A stretch of DNA of 64,000 nt, from assembly GCA_009760855.2 (NCBI GenBank), contig WPIO01000008.1, forward strand, positions 8,158,001 through 8,222,000, in the 5' to 3' direction. The notes beneath the pieces were generated by a model, which did no database searches, had not been told where the DNA came from, and worked only from the letters and a program-made list of their open reading frames with translations. Below are positions 58,948 through 64,000 of this stretch, in pieces (within the stretch, counting starts at the first letter, position 1; every line of letters starts with the position of its first letter). Source of the stretch: Cristatella mucedo (Eukaryota > Bryozoa > Phylactolaemata > Cristatellidae). A program made the translations under genes and the position numbers.

Positions 58948-59639
58948 CTGCGGTCAGACCCCAGCTAGGCTCCTTGTGCAGAGGTGGCCAGGTCGCCGTA
59001 AGCCGTACGATGATCTCGTTCGTACATCATCATAAATCTCGTTGGCTGCGAATAGGCCTCGGCTTGCGGTGGCCATTTCGTAAGCGGCTCTCCGTTCAAA
59101 TGTAGCCGCAATGCAATGCATCAAGTCCAGAATTGAGGCTCGGCTTGCAAGGTAGGTCATAGCTCGCGGTGGCGGGGTATTGGAGCGCTTGGCAATACGC
59201 AAAACAGTTAACCGCTCAGCGCTTGATTACGCGAAAGCGGCGGCGCTGTCAGCAACAGCGAGTCAGCCAAAGGGCAAGCAATAACCTCTTTCTTACAGCC
59301 GGTAGGACGAATGACTTCCGACATACTCATCGACGAGCCAATAGCGAGCAGCTCGCGCTCCGACGCGTCGTCCGGCGGCAGACCGGCGGCTCCACGGGAG
59401 AGTGACTGCGGGCAGGCACGCGTGCGCCCGCCTTACGAACTGGCCACGTCACAAAGTTGAGCGTGAGTCTCATTGCGTGCGTAACCATATTTCGCTGCTT
59501 AAAAGGCTCCGCATATTGTGCCTATTTCACAAGCTTTCTTTCTCAGTTCAAAGTAGCCGGCAAGTAGTTGTATCATTAGTAGTCGCATTATTAGTAGCAG
59601 GCTCGCAGCTGAGAATTGCGGGCATTGCAAAAGTTCAGC

Positions 59640-59795
59640 AAATGAAGGCGGTTACTTATCAAGACCTCGGTCTCGAGGTCGTGGGTTCGAATGCTGCTGT
59701 GGGCGATCCTGTATTGCCGCTGCAAGCGGTGGTGATAGCCGTAAAGGCAATTCTGTAGCTATACAGAAGAGGCTGTTAAATCAGCTAGTATTATT
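59640..59795 (+). mobile_element. SINE-1 copy
   Basis: GAGGTCGTGGGTTCGAATGC B box, GTGGGCGATCCTGTATTGCC, GCAAGCGGTGGTGATAGCCG and GAGGCTGTTAAATCAGCTAG. Confidence 0.8.
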
Positions 59796-60159
59796 TTTTC
59801 CATGCATCCCGTGACATTCCGCCTAGACTGCTGTGACTTATTGCTCGCCGGTTTTCCAGCCAATAAGCTGTAAGGCGCACATTGTGAGCGAGCAACTATG
59901 TACAGCTGTACAGATTTTACTTTCTTCATCCCTGCAGCGTCCCTGCTGCCGTATTTACTTTAAAGTGTCGTCACTCACCGTTTGGTCCATTCATTCTCGC
60001 GGTTTTATAAAACCTAGCCGTAAAACTTCCTCTCCAACTTTTCGCTGTACAGCCCAAGACTTGTGACGTCCGCGCGAATTGTCCTTTGTGTGCACGTCAC
60101 GGTGACGTCGCGTTACTACTCTTTACTTACTCTTCGCTTGTTACTACTATCTCTGCACC

Positions 60160-60690
60160 TGTAATGTAATGTAATGTATCTCCGTCTGTAACTCAACAAA
60201 GTCATAAGGACCATGTGGGTGTTACGCAGGAGAGTTTTGTATAGCACACTCACAGCCTAGGCGGCTTTCGGTACGCATTCGGTAGCCAACAGACTTCGTC
60301 TCACGCAACAAAGAAAAAGTGGGAAGCATAACAGAGTCAGGAGAGCAGTTGAGGTAGTGAGTAGCATAGAAGTAGCATAGCAGCCTAGGACCACTGAAAA
60401 GGATGTGCCATAGTCGGCAGTAGGAGAGTAGTTGTCGTTGCGTAAGAATTGTGGAAGCGAGTTCCACAGTCTAGGACCTGCAGAGCTAAAGCTTCTGTCG
60501 CCAACGGTATTTAAGCGGAGGAATGGGACAGCTAATTTATTGTCCACACAGGACCTGAGGGCGCGAACCGGCTGAAACTGATGCAGCAGTTCAGCTAGGT
60601 ACCTGCATGCATCCTTTCCAGCCTGGCTGTGCATAGTGCATAGAAAGAGACTTCGTTCTCTACGAGCGCTATAGAAAGGCATTTTTATTT
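60160..60690 (-). pseudogene. LINE-B ORF2 end and 3'UTR
   Basis: Minus strand: YLAELLHQFQPVRALRSC, LAVPFLRLNTVGDRSFS and GPRLWNSLPQFLRN, then the LINE-B tail ending in (TACAT)-type repeats at 60160. Same family as 29855-30860. In 59800-60160 and 60690-61080 nothing was recognised. Confidence 0.75.
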
Positions 60691-61079
60691 GTATTATGGG
60701 ACCAGTGAAAGCCCGCTTAGGGTAATAGGAATATTTATTTTAATCAACAACCATCTGGGATCTGAGCCGGTGACATAATAATGTAGTGTTTAATAACAAG
60801 CACTCCCGAAATTAAGGTAATAGTTCTTCGACGCTTCGCCCGCGAAGCTTCCGCCCGTTATGGAAGGTACGGGTTTAATTTCATATTCCCAAATTAGTCT
60901 TGCTAATCGCGTGTCAAAGTAAGAGCTTGATAGAGGTCTTCAATACGTGTACGGCAGTTTGTACAGAAATTATCGGATGACAGATCCTAGAAAACGTTCC
61001 TTCGGAAATTAAATGTTCGCAAGCTTTTTTGCAAGATGCTCGCTGATGATTCTGGTTTGCTCTTCACGAGGACACAGAG

Positions 61080-61260
61080 AAGTGCGTGAGCCGTGATGAC
61101 GCACTAGGTAAAGCGGCTGCTCTTCACGACCTCGGCACCGACTACGTTATTTCGAATCCTGCCGTGGGCGATCATTTATTGCCGCTGCAAGCGGTGCTGG
61201 CAGCCTTTACGGCTCTTCTGCCGCTAAACAAAAAGAGGCTGTTTAATCGGCTAGATTTTT
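61080..61260 (+). mobile_element. SINE-1, full length
   Basis: GATGACGCACTAGGTAAAGC head, TTATTTCGAATCCTGCCG B box, GTGGGCGATCATTTATTGCC, GGCTCTTCTGCCGC and GAGGCTGTTTAATCGGCTAG. The stretch 61260-62530 holds no recognised gene. Confidence 0.75.
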
Positions 61261-62531
61261 TGCGCGATTATTCTTCGAGTAAGTGCAGCACCAATTGTTC
61301 ATTTCCAGAGAAATTCCATATGGAAGATGAAGTTCCACTCCGCAGAAGGACGAGAATTTACCTGCCATATTAGTGACAATTAATTAAGGTGGCAGACTAA
61401 GCAATCCACGAGACCACAAGCGCCTAAATTACGACTAACAATTGTGAAAGCTTGCAAATCACTAACCGCTGGCAATGCGATGAGAAAAGTGAGCGATGAA
61501 TTTTTATTTAGAAGCGCAAATGTAAGCTGCGAGCCAGCTGATAAATACACGAAAAACCATGTTAATAAACGGTTAACAAACTGTTACTAAGCGAGCACTA
61601 AAAATACATAAAAATCCGTAGGAATAGATATTTGCGATTTTCCCGACGATTACTGCGAGAAACGGCGAGGTGGCTTATTTTTACCTGTCCGCGTAGGCAG
61701 CCTTCAACTGAGACAGCCCACCAAATATCTCTAACAGTTGACAATGCTTTAAACACCGTTAGCAGGCAGTGCATTTCCATGAAGACATGACGATTGAGGT
61801 TACGCAAACCAGATGCAAAACACTTATCCGATCGTAAACATTAGCACTGAACAATTATTTGCGATATAGTGCGTATACATGCAAGAAAGTCACCCACAAT
61901 AACCGAGTATACTAATGATAACAAGGAGTGAGTAGCTCGGACTTGCTAGGACGACGACCCAGACAACGGCCATAAGTAAGAACCTTGCCTATGCGGATTC
62001 GCCAGCTAGCTCCGAACCCAACCGTCGGCAGTTGGACAAGCCTTGGCCATCTGAGGCCCAAGAGAAGCCTTTCAAGCTGCCTTATTTCAATAGAACAAGC
62101 AGGCGCTTCGCTCACCCAGAATGGCTGCAGGGAGCCGGCGACACGAACCCCGCTCTGCCCCCTAGCGGCAGAATGACAAGAGGCAAGATCTCCATCAAGG
62201 CACCCATCTGCTCCTACCTTTTTCCTGCCAGCTGCTCGTCCATTGAGTAGAGAATCTATGAATCAGTCGAGTAACAAGTGTCGCGCCTAGCCTGCAATCA
62301 GCCTCCGAGGCCCTATCTCTCAGCTGGCGTGCAATTGAGCGGTGGGGGTCGGACGTCGGTTGAATAAAATGACCACGATGAATGGAGGAGACTCCTACCT
62401 CACGACGAAAAGTGGAGATGGCTTCCGAGAGGTGAGAATCGCCGGATGCTGGCTCAGCGGTAGGCGCTCGCACTCCGAAACCCGGGCTGCGCTTTTGAGC
62501 TAAGCAGCGAGCGAGCACTGTTTTTGGATTG

Positions 62532-62563
<32 letters not shown>
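62532..62563. repeat. (CAG)n triplet repeat
   Basis: About ten CAG units. Confidence 0.9.
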
Positions 62564-62566
<3 letters not shown>

Positions 62567-62694
62567 GAGCGGCGCATGGATCTTTCACTGGGAGAGTCGG
62601 AGCGACCAGACAGCGGCTGGCGCAGGCACCGTGGCTTGGCACATGGCGACCGGCCGAGTCCTGCACAGGTCGTAAGCCTAGCCAAGCTGGCGGA

Positions 62695-63950
62695 TCGGCA
62701 TGGCCGTTGAAGTTTCAGTCAAACAAAGAAAGTCGAGCGAGGTGCGACCCGAAGCCGATTCCTCTTCTCTAGGCTTCGTTGTTAGCAAGATTGACACGAT
62801 CCGAGAGTCCACCGCTAAGGTAGCAGCATCCCATCTCGACGAACGGCTCTCAATAACAATCCCACAGGACTCCCGTCCCTCAGTTCCGTGCAGCACCTCA
62901 GTGGCTACATTCAAGGAAGCTGCGAGTGACCGCATCCTGAAATTCATCTCCTATTCAAAGGAGGCCAATAGACTCCTAGAACCTATTCCTACTGTCCTAC
63001 TTCTACGATGCATTGATGCTGTCGTGCATAACTAACACAATAAACATGTCTTGATCCTCAGGCCGCGTCTTTGCTCCTTTAAAAAAAACTGTTGCTAGGC
63101 CACCGATTTAAAAGGCAACACTAGACTAAGAGAACTTGAGCAGGTTTCACTTGGTCTTCCTTCTACCGTTCCCATGAAAGACACTGGACCGAGTTGTGGC
63201 AGATCAGTCTTTTTTATTTATTTATTTTATTCAAAAGAACTTTTATATTGAGAATTCAAACCTAGCAAATAAGTACCAGTCTGGATTTAAAGCTAATCAC
63301 TCCCTGGAGTCAGTATTGCTCAGGGTGTACAACGTCCTTCTCAGGAGCTCGAGGAGTTGTGTAAAGTCTCTCTGCTTGTTTTGCTTGATCTTTCCGCAGC
63401 GTCTGATTCAATCGATCGTCTGATACAATCGATAAGTCCTTGTCGAGCTCCGCTCATCGAACGCCTGGTTATCAGTGGCTGCACTCTACTGCATGGATTG
63501 ATGTGAGCGGACAAATCGATCACCAGAGGAACCACTGAAGTACGAGGGTACCTCACGGCTCGGTGCTCGGTCCGCTTCTTTTCGAAATGCATACTCTACA
63601 TTTTATCAACGTGATCGCCAAGCACAATCAGGGCTTTCACTCCAATGCATACGACACTCGGTGGTACATTTGCTTTGATCCCTCCCAGCCTCCAGCACGT
63701 CCGAAGCGTCGGGCTTCAGACCTGCCGCTTCTTTCCTACTTTCTTTCATCGAAGTCAACGCAAGATTCGGTGAATGGATGGCGGAGGCACACAACGTCGT
63801 CGAAGTTCCGAGATATCGAAGTGTTGTTGACCGTACGGCTTGTGCAACTAGATGTAACGTGCCTCAGGGTGGGGCCGAATCGGCTTAACGACGGCGCCAC
63901 ATGTAGCCGCGAAATCCGAGGCTACGGCTATCAGTAAACACCGCCAGTCA
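62695..63950 (+). pseudogene. LINE ORF2 reverse transcriptase domain, decayed
   Basis: The frame at 62700-63035 has DTIRESTAKVAASHLDERLS and the EPIPTVLL motif, typical of the region just before the RT domain in L2/CR1 elements. After a broken stretch come YQSGFKANHSLESVLLRVYN (63270-63325) and then the palm phrases VLGPLLFEMH and AKHNQGFHSNAYDTRWY, in which YADD has become AYDT. Stops and frameshifts throughout; non-functional. Confidence 0.75.
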
Positions 63951-64000
63951 CAGCCGAGGGTCGGTGGGCACGCAGCCAATGGCAGATTTATGGCGCCGAG

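Overview
The window looks like nuclear DNA of an invertebrate animal. The genes are split by GT-AG introns from 82 bp to nearly 10 kb, microsatellites are dense (GA, CT, TG, TA, CAGA), and there are many decayed L2/CR1-type LINE fragments and tRNA-derived SINEs. One gene is clearly the animal gene NDOR1. The sequence does not let me name the phylum. There are no operons, ribosome binding sites, CRISPR arrays or prokaryotic gene layouts, so most of the short open frames are noise or transposon debris.

Two protein genes can be assembled exon by exon. NDOR1 (NADPH-dependent diflavin oxidoreductase 1, electron donor of the cytosolic Fe-S assembly machinery) fills 34687 down to 8277 on the minus strand. 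Its ten exons join in phase to a 630-residue protein that matches the family from first to last residue. On the plus strand, 43964-51549 holds a three-exon gene for a 420-residue, single-pass, probably type II membrane protein with a Pro-rich stalk and a very acidic, Asp- and Tyr-rich outer part. I do not recognise its family. It has a plausible TATA box upstream and a canonical poly(A) signal downstream. The two genes are divergent, about 9.3 kb apart, with nothing to suggest a shared job.

Layout. 1-1350: two tandem-duplicated blocks, possibly part of an LTR. 2035-8270: LINE and SINE remains. 8277-34687: NDOR1, whose introns carry LINE fragments, SINEs, minisatellites, a ~1.06-kb fold-back element and several hairpins. 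34688-38155: NDOR1 upstream region, a 194-bp near-perfect AT-cored palindrome, and two LINE copies. 38500-44500: a SINE, CT repeats and then a visibly CpG-rich block that ends at the promoter of the membrane-protein gene. 43964-51910: that gene. 51950-64000: mostly SINE copies, a LINE 3' end, a 430-bp GA tract and a decayed LINE reverse transcriptase at the right edge.

The mobile DNA has a simple structure. LINE-A copies end in a conserved tail plus (TTA)n. LINE-B copies end in a different tail. SINE-1 has a tRNA-like head and its own 3' end. SINE-2 has a tRNA-like head joined to a LINE-A-like tail, as expected of a SINE that borrows the LINE-A machinery. The most unusual signals are the recurring inverted repeats, several perfect with tiny loops and others with TA/TG cores, and the Asp-rich membrane-protein gene.
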